The position numbers and the translations under genes are program-made. This document shows, in pieces, positions 1-9,416 of a stretch of 52,722 nucleotides of DNA. This DNA is from an uncultured Porphyromonadaceae bacterium (lineage in GTDB: Bacteria > Bacteroidota > Bacteroidia > Bacteroidales > UBA11471): the NCBI GenBank assembly GCA_900542765.1, contig UQOX01000019.1, positions 1 to 52,722 on the forward strand, given 5' to 3'. The notes under the pieces were generated by a model. The model did no database searches and was not told the DNA's origin. It saw only the letters and a program-made list of their open reading frames with translations. Position 1 is the stretch's first letter. Each line of letters opens with the position of its first letter.

Positions 1-1132
1 CGTTAATCCATTTTGTCAGGACATATTGCCCGGGAGTTGCCTCTGAAAAGGTTCTTCCACTTCCGCGGTTATCGCGGTACTGCTGGTCGCTGTTGGCGAT
101 GTAGGTGGTGTCGAAACGGGCTCTGGCATCATCGGTAGGCATGACATAATAACTGTATGGAGCAACGTTCGAAGCATAATCTTCGAGGCGGTTCGACTCA
201 CCTACACGAGGATTGTACGAAGCCATCGTTACATCTTCCCAACGATAATAAGTATGTATGGCATTCTTGAAGTTTGAGCCATAAGCACCACGCAAGCTCA
301 ACAGATAGTTCTCTGCGCCCGAGGTGTAACCACCGTTGGTGATTTCGGTCATGGCGTTGATGGCGGCCTGCTTGTAATCATTGGGATTGGGCGACAACGC
401 AGCTTTCCACAAATAGAGCTCGGCCAAGAGGGTATAGGGCGTGAACTGGTAACGGTCATAACGCATCAGACCTTCTTCTTCACCGGTTGTGGAGGGGAAA
501 AGGAATGTTCTCCAACGGGTCATCTGCATACCGTCAACGCCGTACATGCCGGTAGTCATCAGCTGCATGCATTTCTCGATGATTTGTTCGAAGTTGAGCG
601 TCGGATAGTTCTTTATATCCTGGTACTCTTTCAAGGGGTCGTCGAAATAGACGGCCTCACCGTAGATTTTGCCCAGCATCAAGTAGGCCCACACCTTGTA
701 ACGGATAGCGGTGGAGATATACATGTCGAAAGAAACGCCATACATCTCCTCGAAGTTGAGGGCGGTGGGGTTTTCCTGACGGAATGCATTGACATGGGCC
801 ACATAATCGTTGACATTCATGATGATGCGGTAATAACCGGCAGGGTCGACAAGAGAATTGCCGTTGAGGTCGCGGTATTCGTAAATATCCCACAACTCGG
901 TACCGGCATTCGAGGTAGGCTGCGCCAAATTGCCGCGGAGCGCCTCGATAATCAAAGCCTGGTCGGCCACATCGGCTACCGTTGAGGCACAGCCCCACAA
1001 ACCGGCGTAAAGCTCGGATATGGTCTGGGGATATGTGCTTTCGTCGAGCACGTCGGTGGTATCGTCGGTACACGACACCAAAAGGAGCGAGGCGACAATA
1101 GCAGCTGTAAATTTGTTGATGATATTTTTCAT
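1..1132 (-). CDS. SusD/RagB-like surface glycan-binding lipoprotein, partial (C-terminus beyond window edge)
   Basis: About 377 residues are visible before the gene runs off the left edge. The start ATG at 1132 gives MKNIINKFTAAIV, then a lipobox ending at Cys21 and an acid-rich stretch (CTDDTTD), the signature of lipoproteins exported to the cell surface in Bacteroidota. The following sequence is SusD-like: an N-terminal segment on choosing and recruiting a start (SELYAGLWGCASTV), then helical repeats (YKVWAYLMLGKIYGEAVYF, YTLLAELYLWKAAL) typical of the TPR scaffold. SusD proteins cap the SusC transporter and bind the oligosaccharide at the outer surface. It follows the upstream SusC-like gene by about 20 bases and is probably the last or a late gene of this operon. 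Family is clear; the ligand is inferred from the locus as a pectic oligosaccharide. Confidence 0.93.
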   Translation of the reverse strand, partial: MKNIINKFTAAIVASLLLVSCTDDTTDVLDESTYPQTISELYAGLWGCASTVADVADQALIIEALRGNLAQPTSNAGTELWDIYEYRDLNGNSLVDPAGYYRIIMNVNDYVAHVNAFRQENPTALNFEEMYGVSFDMYISTAIRYKVWAYLMLGKIYGEAVYFDDPLKEYQDIKNYPTLNFEQIIEKCMQLMTTGMYGVDGMQMTRWRTFLFPSTTGEEEGLMRYDRYQFTPYTLLAELYLWKAALSPNPNDYKQAAINAMTEITNGGYTSGAENYLLSLRGAYGSNFKNAIHTYYRWEDVTMASYNPRVGESNRLEDYASNVAPYSYYVMPTDDARARFDTTYIANSDQQYRDNRGSGRTFSEATPGQYVLTKWIN

Positions 1133-1153
1133 AATCTTAAATTCACTTAGAGG

Positions 1154-4100
1154 TTAGAATTCGAGCTTAACACCGACTTTAAATGAACGCGGCAGCGAAA
1201 TCTTTCCATAGTCGAATCCGCGCATCGATGAGTCGTAGGAATAATAAGTTTCGGGGTCGAGACCCAGATACTTGGTAAAGGTGCAAACATTCTCGGCCGA
1301 AGCAAAGATGGTGGTACCTCTCAAGAAATTGAATTTGTAGCTTACATAGATTTCTTTCAGTTTGAGGTAGGAAGCATCTTCGATCCAACGGTCGGAGAAG
1401 CGGTTGTTTTCCATCGGGTCGCCATAGGTGGCACGAGGCATGGTCGTCACGTCACCGTTGCTTTGCCAGCGGCGGTTGGTCGAAGAGAGCTGGTTGCCAT
1501 AGTCGCTCATGCTCTCGCCGATGCGGCGCACGGCATTGTAGGCCATGTTGCCCTGGCTGTAACCGAAGTTCACCGAGAGTTCAAAGTTTTTGTACCGCAA
1601 CGTGGTGTAGATGTTACCGAAAATTTTGGGATCGGCGCTACCCAAGTTCACACGGTCTTTCTCGTCGATGATGCCATTGCCGTCCTGGTCGACAAAGTGC
1701 ATGTCGCCGGCACCGAAGGCAACACCTGCCGGAGTGGTGAGGTTGGCGGCAGCGGCTTCTTCATCGGTGGCGAATACGCCGGCTGTCTCATAACCGTAGA
1801 AACTGTACAAAGGCTGGCCTACTTCGGAAATGATGGCGGAGCCGTCGCTCATCTCGGTGATGATGCTGGCATTGCCGTCGAGTGAGGTAAGGCGGTTCTT
1901 GTTATGGGCAAGAGTTGCGCCGATGTACCATTGGAAGTTCTTGGTATAAACGGGAGCAAACTGGAATCCTACTTCAACGCCTTCGTTTTTCAGCGTACCG
2001 ATGTTGTCATACATCGAACTGGTTCCGAATACAGAGGAGATGCCACGCAACATGATCACGTCGCTGGTGGTACCGTTGTAGTAATCGATCGAAGCGTCGA
2101 TGCGGTTGTTCCACATGGAGAAATCGACTCCCACGTCGAACGTACGGTCGGTTTCCCATTTGAGGTCGGTATTGGCGATACCGGCACGCACGAGACCCGA
2201 GAGGGCACGGAAAGACGATTGCGAATAGGCATATTTGCTGAGGCTCGACGAGAAACGGCTGTTACCGGTGGTCACATACTCGGCACGGAGGGTCAACTGG
2301 TTGATGAAGTCGACGTCACGCACGCCGGGAGCATTCTTGGCATAGAATGCGGCATTGACCGAGGGGAACACCGCCATGGCCGGGGCATCGCTGCCGAACG
2401 ACGAGGCATAGTCCGACGCCAAGGTCACACCCACACCTACCAAGTGGTTGTAGGTATAGTTGAGGTTGGCGTTGATATTCACCCAGTTGAACTTGTCGAT
2501 GTAACCCGATACGACACGACCCACATTCGAACTGGAATTACCGAGCAGGTAATAGTAGTCGTTGGCCGAGTTGATACCTTGTGCATAATCATACTCGGAA
2601 CTGTTGATGGCCGACTGGACACCGAGCGAACCCTTAAGGTTGTGCATGCCCGAGAATGTCTGGTCATAACCGGCACGGGCGGCGAAATAGAAGTTACGCA
2701 ACTCGGTTTCACCATCGCGAGAGGTATTCTCGGCCAGACCGTTTTGCAAGGGCATGATGCTTTGCTCGGTCACACCGGGGATAAACACCGACTCGTTTTT
2801 CTTGTAATAGTAAAGGCCGGCCGTCACACCGAGAGTCCAATGGTCTTTGATTTTGCCATTGAGGCCGAAGAGCGCCTGCACGTCATAGATGGTGTTTTTG
2901 GCACGCACGTTGTCGACGAGCGAGAGGGGGTTCGAGACGGCATTGTTGGTAACCACAAGGCCGGTATCATTGCGCACGGGAGCGTATTCGGGCAGCATCT
3001 TGCCGTCGTCATCGATTTGATAAGGCGAAAGCATGGGAGCTTTGCGCAGGGCGGCAAGGAGCGGATTGGTTTCGCGCGAAAGACCCTGCTCCTGCAAGTT
3101 GCTGTTGATATAGGCCAACGAGAGCGAAGAGGTGAAGACAAGGTTACGGCTCAAGTTGATATCGGAATTCAAACGAGCGTAATAACGGTTGTAGTCGGTA
3201 TTTTTCACCTGACCCTCCTTACGTTTGTAACCTACCGAAAGGTCATATTTGGCAATAGCGTCACCACCTTTGATTTTCAAGGTATTGTCGGTAACGAAGC
3301 CCGGCGAATAAATCTCGTCCTGCCAATCGGTGTCGTTGGTATAAAGATGAGGATTGACATAGACCGAGGGGTCTTGCGAGAGGTAGGGGAAATCTACGAG
3401 CAAATCGTCCATGTCTTCATAAGACCCGTCGGTGAGGCCAAGTGCCGATACATAATTTTTATAGTCCTTGACATTGAGTGTGGGGAGTTTCGACTGGTTG
3501 AGGTCCACGCCATACTGGCCGATGAATTCCACCTGGGTCTCGAGGTCGATGGCTCGTTCGGTCTCGATGGCGATGACACCGTTGGCAGCCAAAGAGCCAT
3601 ACTGGGCGGCATCGGCACCTTTAAGAACCGAAACGCTGGCAATATCCTGCGCATTGAGCGCACTGAACAAACTGGTCGAATATCCGTTCACGACACCCGA
3701 GGCATCGAGGCTGCCGAAGTAGGGCTGGCCGTTGAGCACGATAAGAGGCATGCCGGTGGCATTTGCCGTGCGGTTACCGCGGATTTGGAAATAAGAACCT
3801 TCGCCGGGCATGCCGCTCTTTTCAGCGACATAAAGACCGGGGATATTGACGAATGTTTTCTCTACGTCGACCGTAGAGGCCGTGAAGTCCTTGCTTTGAC
3901 GCGAGTAGGTATTCGTGTTTTTGTCCTGGCCGGGAGTTACGGCATTGGGCGTGAGCACATAATCGGTGTAACCGTATTTGTCCTCGGGAATGAGGATAAC
4001 CGAGAAAGAGGTACGCCCGTTCACGGGAATCACCTTGGTGTAATAACCGGGATACCAAACATTCAATTCTCCTTTAAGGCTTGAAAGCTCGGCCTTAAAC

Positions 4101-4285
4101 GTACCGTTGGCATCGGTCGTGACCGATTGTCCCAAATTAGTAGCCGAAACAACGGCCCCTTCGATGGGAGACCCGTCATAGGGGTCTACCACCGTACCTG
4201 TGATTGTGTAAGTGCGCTGTGCAGCTGCGGGCAGCGACACCAAGGCAATCAACAAGAGCAGAAATATGTTTCTAAGTTTTTTCAT
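1154..4285 (-). CDS. SusC/RagA-like TonB-dependent outer-membrane transporter (second, divergent copy)
   Basis: This is a 1043-residue TonB-dependent receptor. I prefer the ATG at 4285 (MKKLRNIFL) over the one at 4309, because it gives a normal signal peptide (cleavage near AAAQ) and avoids overlap with the upstream gene. After the signal comes a carboxypeptidase-regulatory-like domain (about residues 25-105), the plug (about 120-260), and a 22-strand barrel ending in Phe (VGVKLEF), as needed for barrel insertion. The plug motifs depart from the SusC norm: MPLIVLNGQPYFG stands where PLIVVDGVPY is usual, and ASVSVLKGADAAQYG where SIEVLKDAxATAIYG is usual. A calcium-loop-like motif (DQDGNGIIDEKD) lies in the late barrel. 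It should pair with the SusD at 1-1132 and import oligosaccharides. Confidence 0.95.
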   Translation of the reverse strand: MKKLRNIFLLLLIALVSLPAAAQRTYTITGTVVDPYDGSPIEGAVVSATNLGQSVTTDANGTFKAELSSLKGELNVWYPGYYTKVIPVNGRTSFSVILIPEDKYGYTDYVLTPNAVTPGQDKNTNTYSRQSKDFTASTVDVEKTFVNIPGLYVAEKSGMPGEGSYFQIRGNRTANATGMPLIVLNGQPYFGSLDASGVVNGYSTSLFSALNAQDIASVSVLKGADAAQYGSLAANGVIAIETERAIDLETQVEFIGQYGVDLNQSKLPTLNVKDYKNYVSALGLTDGSYEDMDDLLVDFPYLSQDPSVYVNPHLYTNDTDWQDEIYSPGFVTDNTLKIKGGDAIAKYDLSVGYKRKEGQVKNTDYNRYYARLNSDINLSRNLVFTSSLSLAYINSNLQEQGLSRETNPLLAALRKAPMLSPYQIDDDGKMLPEYAPVRNDTGLVVTNNAVSNPLSLVDNVRAKNTIYDVQALFGLNGKIKDHWTLGVTAGLYYYKKNESVFIPGVTEQSIMPLQNGLAENTSRDGETELRNFYFAARAGYDQTFSGMHNLKGSLGVQSAINSSEYDYAQGINSANDYYYLLGNSSSNVGRVVSGYIDKFNWVNINANLNYTYNHLVGVGVTLASDYASSFGSDAPAMAVFPSVNAAFYAKNAPGVRDVDFINQLTLRAEYVTTGNSRFSSSLSKYAYSQSSFRALSGLVRAGIANTDLKWETDRTFDVGVDFSMWNNRIDASIDYYNGTTSDVIMLRGISSVFGTSSMYDNIGTLKNEGVEVGFQFAPVYTKNFQWYIGATLAHNKNRLTSLDGNASIITEMSDGSAIISEVGQPLYSFYGYETAGVFATDEEAAAANLTTPAGVAFGAGDMHFVDQDGNGIIDEKDRVNLGSADPKIFGNIYTTLRYKNFELSVNFGYSQGNMAYNAVRRIGESMSDYGNQLSSTNRRWQSNGDVTTMPRATYGDPMENNRFSDRWIEDASYLKLKEIYVSYKFNFLRGTTIFASAENVCTFTKYLGLDPETYYSYDSSMRGFDYGKISLPRSFKVGVKLEF

Positions 4286-4305
4286 ATCGTATTGTGTGTT
4301 TGATA

Positions 4306-6162
4306 TCAATAATTATTCTCGGTAGGAACGAGGCACCAATGGAAGAAACGCATGCGGGTACCGCTGGTAAGGACTATCTTGATGCGGACCGATTGCATGG
4401 TACCGGGCTCTCCTTCGACAGTAACTGGACCTACCAGACCACCATTCTCGTTCCAGCGGGAGTTACCACTTGAGTACTGTGCCATACCACCACCACCGCG
4501 CCGGTCGTAGTTCCACGGCGAAGCGAGCGAGAAGTTGATGTTGGAACCGACGAGGGTATAACCGCCGCCTTTAAGGGCAACATCGCAATCGTTGCTTGCC
4601 GGGGCTGTGGCAAAGTAGGGATCGTTGGGGTCGAAATAGGGATATCCGTTATCGCCGAGTTCGGCAGTAGCGAAATAGACATTGCCCACACCGGCGCCCG
4701 ATGCCTGGTTGCCCAAGTGGAGGTTGTACTCGCCGGCAGGAATCAGGTATTGTTGCACCGAACTCATACCGGTGGGATTCAGCGGGGTGAATGAAAGCGT
4801 GAAAGGATCGGTACTTTCTTCGTCCTTGGCAATGTTCAAAACCACATAACAAGGATTACCTTCGTCATTCTCTTCGAAGTGCGAATAAGGTCCATGTTCA
4901 GCCCAAGCGGGAGAATCATAACCAGCTTGTATCACAAGCGAAGGAATTTCATCTTGGCGAGAGGGACCTAAACCGTCGGGCACTTCGCCGCGGATACAGA
5001 AGTAGAGGTTCGTCGTGTCGGCCGAAGCAATCTTACCATAGTGGTAGAGGAACTGTTTCAGACGGGTAATGATGACGTTGTTGGGGATTTTCAGGTCTTG
5101 TACCATGTAAACACGACCGTTGGAGAGTTCCACGGGATTTTCGGTATCGATGACCTGCACGGCGTTGCCTTCGCGGTCGGTATTTTTCCACTGTTTGTTA
5201 TAGGCCGAGTAGATATCGTCTTGCGAGGCTTCTTCGGCCGAGAGGGTTCCGTTGTAAATGGTAGCTCTCTTTATCCACTCATTGGCCAGAGAAAGTTCGG
5301 CCGAGCCCAAATAGGGATATTCCGAGTAAGGCGGATTTTCGGCCAACTGGCGACCAATAGCCTGACAAGTCTCGTTCATCTTGCGATAACAGTCACGGAT
5401 AACTTCATCACTGGGGACGAAGCAGGTGAATTGCTGGAACTCGGAATTGATGCGTACCGTATCGAACAAGGGATTGTAGATAACGAACACTGAATCGTAG
5501 ATGGTGTTACCTGTCATATCGACACCGATAGGAGTAGAACTCTCAGGCGAGAATTGCTTAACACTGGCTTTCAGGATAATCGAATCGCGATACATACTAT
5601 ACTCATCGGAAAGTTGCTCGATGTAGGCATAGAGGTTCATACGGGCCGACATCATGTGGTCGATGACATGCACCACGCCGTTGTTCATGCGGTAAGTTTT
5701 CACCACTTTGGCGTCGTTGGCATATATCTCGCCCTGCTCGTCGACGGCAATCTGAATGTAGATGCCGTTGAGCGTTTTGAGGCGGGCGCCGTCTTTGAAC
5801 TGGTTGCGGTTGAACGAGAGATAGTTGACATGATACAACACACGGGTGGTATCGAGGTTCAAATCTACCAGCGACGAGCCGTCGGTCATGGCTGTTTGCA
5901 CGCCTTGGTTATCAACAGCCCAGACAGTAAGTTCCTGGTCGGCTTCGAGCGATGACATCGCTCCCACGTCTTGGAGGAGCTTATAGAAATCGGCATACTC
6001 GTCATGGGTCTGGAAAAATTCTATGAGGGAGCAGTCAAGCACCGTGGTAGCCGTATCGACACTCCCAGTGGAAGATGATCCTTCATAGTAATCATCCCAA
6101 TTGTCGTTGCAAGCCCAAAGGGCGCAGACGGCAAGCGAAAGAATGAATGCGGTTTTTTTCAT
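4306..6162 (-). CDS. Fasciclin-domain surface lipoprotein (third of three)
   Basis: 618 residues. MKKTAFILSLAVCALWAC carries a lipobox with Cys18, followed by a strongly acidic run (NDNWDDYYE) that predicts surface exposure. The next region (about 40-160) has the fasciclin fold pattern: SLIEFFQTHDEYADFYKLL, then ELTVWAVDNQGV and VVHVIDHMMSARMNLYAYI. A second fasciclin-like unit appears to span roughly 170-370. The C-terminal 220 residues look like a beta-sandwich (YNLHLGNQ, RIKIVLTSGTRMRFFHW), perhaps carbohydrate-binding. It lies 20 bases upstream of the divergent SusC and 15 bases downstream of the second fasciclin gene. Fasciclin domains act in adhesion elsewhere; a glycan-capture role here is inferred from the place in the operon normally held by SusE/F-like proteins. 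Confidence 0.85.
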   Translation of the reverse strand: MKKTAFILSLAVCALWACNDNWDDYYEGSSSTGSVDTATTVLDCSLIEFFQTHDEYADFYKLLQDVGAMSSLEADQELTVWAVDNQGVQTAMTDGSSLVDLNLDTTRVLYHVNYLSFNRNQFKDGARLKTLNGIYIQIAVDEQGEIYANDAKVVKTYRMNNGVVHVIDHMMSARMNLYAYIEQLSDEYSMYRDSIILKASVKQFSPESSTPIGVDMTGNTIYDSVFVIYNPLFDTVRINSEFQQFTCFVPSDEVIRDCYRKMNETCQAIGRQLAENPPYSEYPYLGSAELSLANEWIKRATIYNGTLSAEEASQDDIYSAYNKQWKNTDREGNAVQVIDTENPVELSNGRVYMVQDLKIPNNVIITRLKQFLYHYGKIASADTTNLYFCIRGEVPDGLGPSRQDEIPSLVIQAGYDSPAWAEHGPYSHFEENDEGNPCYVVLNIAKDEESTDPFTLSFTPLNPTGMSSVQQYLIPAGEYNLHLGNQASGAGVGNVYFATAELGDNGYPYFDPNDPYFATAPASNDCDVALKGGGYTLVGSNINFSLASPWNYDRRGGGGMAQYSSGNSRWNENGGLVGPVTVEGEPGTMQSVRIKIVLTSGTRMRFFHWCLVPTENNY

Positions 6163-6177
6163 AATTCTTGTCGTTTA

Positions 6178-7827
6178 TTAGTTTTTAGGAGTGAACAGAA
6201 CATAATCGAGATAAAGCGTAGAACCTTCGTTGTCTTCAATGCGCAAGGTATGGCGGCCGGTGGTGGCAAAGGTCACTTCGCCCACAATATACTCACCATT
6301 ATCGGCATTGGGAATGGCCACCCATTCTTCGGGTTTGGGAGAGACATCTTTGAAACGTTCGGGAGCCGTACCACCCTGGGTGGTCAGCGAGCCCACTACC
6401 ACATCGTCGATGTAAACGGTGAAACGTCCCGAAGCCGAAGAGGCTGCCGTGTTGTAGAAGCTGAGACCTACCGAATAGGTGGTAGAGTCGGCCACGAGGC
6501 TCGGAGTCTGCATATCGATGTAACCATACTGTCCGAGGTCGAGCATGAGGGCATCATGGTTGGTGAAATAAAGTCCCACGGTATCGGTCGATGTTCCCAC
6601 ATAATACGAGACGCATCCGAAGCCGCTCGACGACAAGAGGCTGGTCCAGTCGTAGCAGAAACCGGAGCCGTACTTTTCACGCAAATCCCACAGGTCTTCG
6701 ACATACTCGGCGGTAAGCGAACCGAGACGGTATTCCGAGATTTCGGTTTCGAGAATCGAGAAGTCGGTCACTTCGAAAGTAGTCGTGGGCACGTTGGTGG
6801 GCGCTTTGATGTAAAGCGGGGTCGAGACTTCGTGAATCACACCGTTGCGGCACACAAGGTCGGTCACGCTGCCCCAGGTGGCACCCGTATTGGTAAGGGT
6901 GTCGTAATTGATGTAGAGTTGGCCGTCGATATCCTGGAATTCGATGTAGGAAGCCTCGGCAAGGGTGGCAAGCACGGTAGCGGCACTGGAGGCCGAGGCG
7001 GTATCGGCAACGACGATGCTGCCGGTAGCGTGCGACGACGAAATCAAGTGGTAAGCGGCATAACGGTACATGGCATTTTCGGGATCGGTCCATGCGGCGG
7101 TATTCTGGCCGGCATCGAGGGTATCGGCCAAGGCCGCAAGGCTGCTGATGGCGGAAGCGTCGAATACGCTATTGGGAACCACGAGACAGGTGTAGGAGGC
7201 AGCACGGCCGGAAGTCGACGACACGAGCGGGCTGAGGCCGGTAACATCGAGCAACTCCTTGAAGAGACTCCAATCGGCATTGTCTTCGAGACGGTCATAG
7301 ATGTACTCGGTAATGGGAGTAAGCACGCCGTTCATGATAAACACGGTGGCATTGGTCGTCGCGATGTCGAACGAAGTGATTTGGGCTTCTTCGTTGACGA
7401 AGTAATCGCCATTCTCATTGAAAGTCACCGAGAGGCGGTCGCCGGTGGCCGTGGTGTCGGGCAAAACGTCGTTGGAGAAATCGACCTGGCTGTATTGGTT
7501 ACCGGCTATGGTGTGGTATTTCACCAGATACTGGCCGTAAGCGGGGTCGATATCCTGCACCGAACCGTAACCGTTGGCGGCGAGGTACTTGTTTACAGCC
7601 TCGTTGTCGGGCACGAACAAGGTGTAGTCACCCACATTGAGGTTGATGGTACTGAACATATTGGTGTGGTTGAGAAGGGCCACCCACTGGGTATATCCGT
7701 TCTCTTGCAACCAGGTGGCGGCAGGAACTTCCTCGGTAATCGAGAACGTCGAGTCTTCGAGGTCGTCGCCGCAGGCCGAGAACATCGCCGCCACAGCTAC
7801 GCACAAATATAAAATTTTATGTTTCAT
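6178..7827 (-). CDS. Fasciclin-domain surface lipoprotein (second of three)
   Basis: 549 residues from the ATG at 7827 (MKHKILYLCVAVAAMFSAC); an in-frame ATG at 7839 would add four residues without improving the signal. The lipobox Cys19 is followed by GDDLEDS, again the acidic surface-export type. Residues about 37-150 form a fasciclin domain (WLQENGYTQWVALL, DYTLFVPDNEAVNKYL, YLVKYHTIAGNQY, TVFIMNGVLTPI), and about 160-340 a second (YTCLVVPNSVFDAS, CRNGVIHEVSTPL). The last 190 residues resemble a jelly-roll sandwich (FTVYIDDVVVGSLT, RHTLRIEDNEGSTLYLDYVLF) like a carbohydrate-binding module. It sits between SusD1 and the third fasciclin gene with gaps of 15-20 bases, so is almost certainly co-transcribed. 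Binding function is inference. Confidence 0.85.
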   Translation of the reverse strand: MKHKILYLCVAVAAMFSACGDDLEDSTFSITEEVPAATWLQENGYTQWVALLNHTNMFSTINLNVGDYTLFVPDNEAVNKYLAANGYGSVQDIDPAYGQYLVKYHTIAGNQYSQVDFSNDVLPDTTATGDRLSVTFNENGDYFVNEEAQITSFDIATTNATVFIMNGVLTPITEYIYDRLEDNADWSLFKELLDVTGLSPLVSSTSGRAASYTCLVVPNSVFDASAISSLAALADTLDAGQNTAAWTDPENAMYRYAAYHLISSSHATGSIVVADTASASSAATVLATLAEASYIEFQDIDGQLYINYDTLTNTGATWGSVTDLVCRNGVIHEVSTPLYIKAPTNVPTTTFEVTDFSILETEISEYRLGSLTAEYVEDLWDLREKYGSGFCYDWTSLLSSSGFGCVSYYVGTSTDTVGLYFTNHDALMLDLGQYGYIDMQTPSLVADSTTYSVGLSFYNTAASSASGRFTVYIDDVVVGSLTTQGGTAPERFKDVSPKPEEWVAIPNADNGEYIVGEVTFATTGRHTLRIEDNEGSTLYLDYVLFTPKN

Positions 7828-7847
7828 AAGATATTGCATTTCTATGA

Positions 7848-9404
7848 TTATTCACCTAAGTTAGCATAAGCCGGATTTTGCACCAGACTGGTGTTGGCGG
7901 CCAATTCGTCGGTATGAATGGGCAAATACCACGAGTAAGGTATGTTGCGTCTCATCTTGGAACGGACGAGGGCGGCCGATACCGAAGGAAGGCCTTCGAC
8001 TGTCTCATCGAAGAAGAGCTGCTGGTAAAGCGTGCCGAACTCGGGATCCTGGTAACGCAATCCCGTACGCAGAAGGTCATACCAGTTCTTGGCCTCACCG
8101 AGGAACTCAATGCTGCGTTCGTTGAGGATGGCTTCGACAACGGCATATTTGCTACCGTATTGCGTTCTTTCGAGGGCTTCGCTGCCACCACGCTCGCGTA
8201 CCTCATTGAGGGCGGCGAGGGCGCCATCGAGGTCACCTTGCATGGCAAGAGCCTCGGCTTTCATGAGATATACCTCGGCCAGACGGTAAATAATCCAGTT
8301 CTGGTCGTTCTCGGTATCGTTACGGGCGGTATTCTGCGTGTCGCTGCCGTAATATTTCCAAACCGTCGATTGGGGAACGGTCGAAGTGATAGAAGCATAT
8401 GAGGCACCGTCGCCGCGCACATCACCGGGGGTGAGCCATGTGGCGAAACGCCGGAGGCTGGTTTCGCTCACATAATAGAGCTGGCCCGAAGTAGCCGTGA
8501 GGGCTTCATCGGTACCGCCGAACCACGACATGAACGAGTTGGTCTGTGCGAGAGGATTGGAGAATTGCAGCTCGAAAATGCTCTCGTTGCTGTTACCGGG
8601 GAAGAAATTGGTAAACCAGAGCGAACCGTCGATAAGACCCACGCGGCCCGAATTGATAACGGCATCGCAACAATCGATGCAATTCTGCAAGTCGGTGGCC
8701 GAATTGCCGCTGTCATAGTCCGAAGCGCTGAGCCACAGGTACATGTCGGCCATCACGGTATAAAGAGCCCAGCGGGTTGCGCGGCCTTTGTTGTCGGTCT
8801 CGTCGGGGAAAAATTCGCGGGCGTTTTCGAGATAAGGACGCATGAGGGCCAATTCCGAACGGAGAATGGAATCACCGTCGGTCTTGGGAATCCAGAAATC
8901 GGCATCGTCGGTCACATAAGAGTGGGTGACATAGGGCACATCTTTGAACGTGCGCACGAGGGTAAAGTAGCTGAGGGCGCGCAAGAAGTAGGCCTCGGCC
9001 ACGATGGAGCGCATCTCGCCTTCGGTAAAGGAAGCGTCTTTCTCCACAACAGTGGGGGCATAGTCGATAACGGAATTGGCCATGCCGATGACATCATAGA
9101 GGTCAGCCCATTTGCAAAGGGAATTCGAGGGGAGGATGTCGCCCGTACGGATATTATAAGCACTGGTTTCGAGCACGCCGAGACCGTTGCCGCGCATCTC
9201 GCCCCAATTGATATAGGTGCGATTGGTCACAGCCGTACGCATGTTGCGGTAGGCCGTACCGAGGACGGCTTCCACCTCTCCGGCGTTGGCCCAATAATTG
9301 GTCGCGTTCTGTTGGCCGGCAGGGTCGATATTCATCCAGTCTTCACACGAGACGGCCGAGAAAGTAAGAACGGACGCAAGTAAATATATGTGTGTCTTCT
9401 TCAT
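7848..9404 (-). CDS. SusD/RagB-like surface glycan-binding lipoprotein
   Basis: 518 residues, full-length for the family. The signal MKKTHIYLLASVLTFSAVSC gives Cys20, followed by EDWMNID, an acidic surface-export run. The N-terminal SusD signature is clear: NYWANAGEVEAVLGTAYRNM, then TGDILPSNSLCKWADLYDVI and VDYAPTVVEKDASFTEGEMR. The RagB C-terminal domain is present with YRLAEVYLMKAEALAMQGD and LNEVRERGGSEALE, then NERSIEFLGEAKNWYDLLRTG, which is highly conserved in SusD proteins. It would form the lid of the SusC encoded 12 bases upstream and select the imported oligosaccharide. The exact ligand cannot be read from sequence. Confidence 0.97.
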   Translation of the reverse strand: MKKTHIYLLASVLTFSAVSCEDWMNIDPAGQQNATNYWANAGEVEAVLGTAYRNMRTAVTNRTYINWGEMRGNGLGVLETSAYNIRTGDILPSNSLCKWADLYDVIGMANSVIDYAPTVVEKDASFTEGEMRSIVAEAYFLRALSYFTLVRTFKDVPYVTHSYVTDDADFWIPKTDGDSILRSELALMRPYLENAREFFPDETDNKGRATRWALYTVMADMYLWLSASDYDSGNSATDLQNCIDCCDAVINSGRVGLIDGSLWFTNFFPGNSNESIFELQFSNPLAQTNSFMSWFGGTDEALTATSGQLYYVSETSLRRFATWLTPGDVRGDGASYASITSTVPQSTVWKYYGSDTQNTARNDTENDQNWIIYRLAEVYLMKAEALAMQGDLDGALAALNEVRERGGSEALERTQYGSKYAVVEAILNERSIEFLGEAKNWYDLLRTGLRYQDPEFGTLYQQLFFDETVEGLPSVSAALVRSKMRRNIPYSWYLPIHTDELAANTSLVQNPAYANLGE

Positions 9405-9416
9405 ATCGGTAAATTG

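Noticed and set aside
1904..4084. A 726-codon open frame on the plus strand, opposite the second SusC
   Set aside because: It is antisense to a clear TonB-dependent receptor. The translation is low-complexity in Val/Gly/His/Glu, as expected for the complement of GC-rich coding sequence, with no family motif. The same applies to the long plus-strand frames at 9390-11435, 12858-15029, 25979-28150, 28433-31129, 46479-48851 and 49054-51090.
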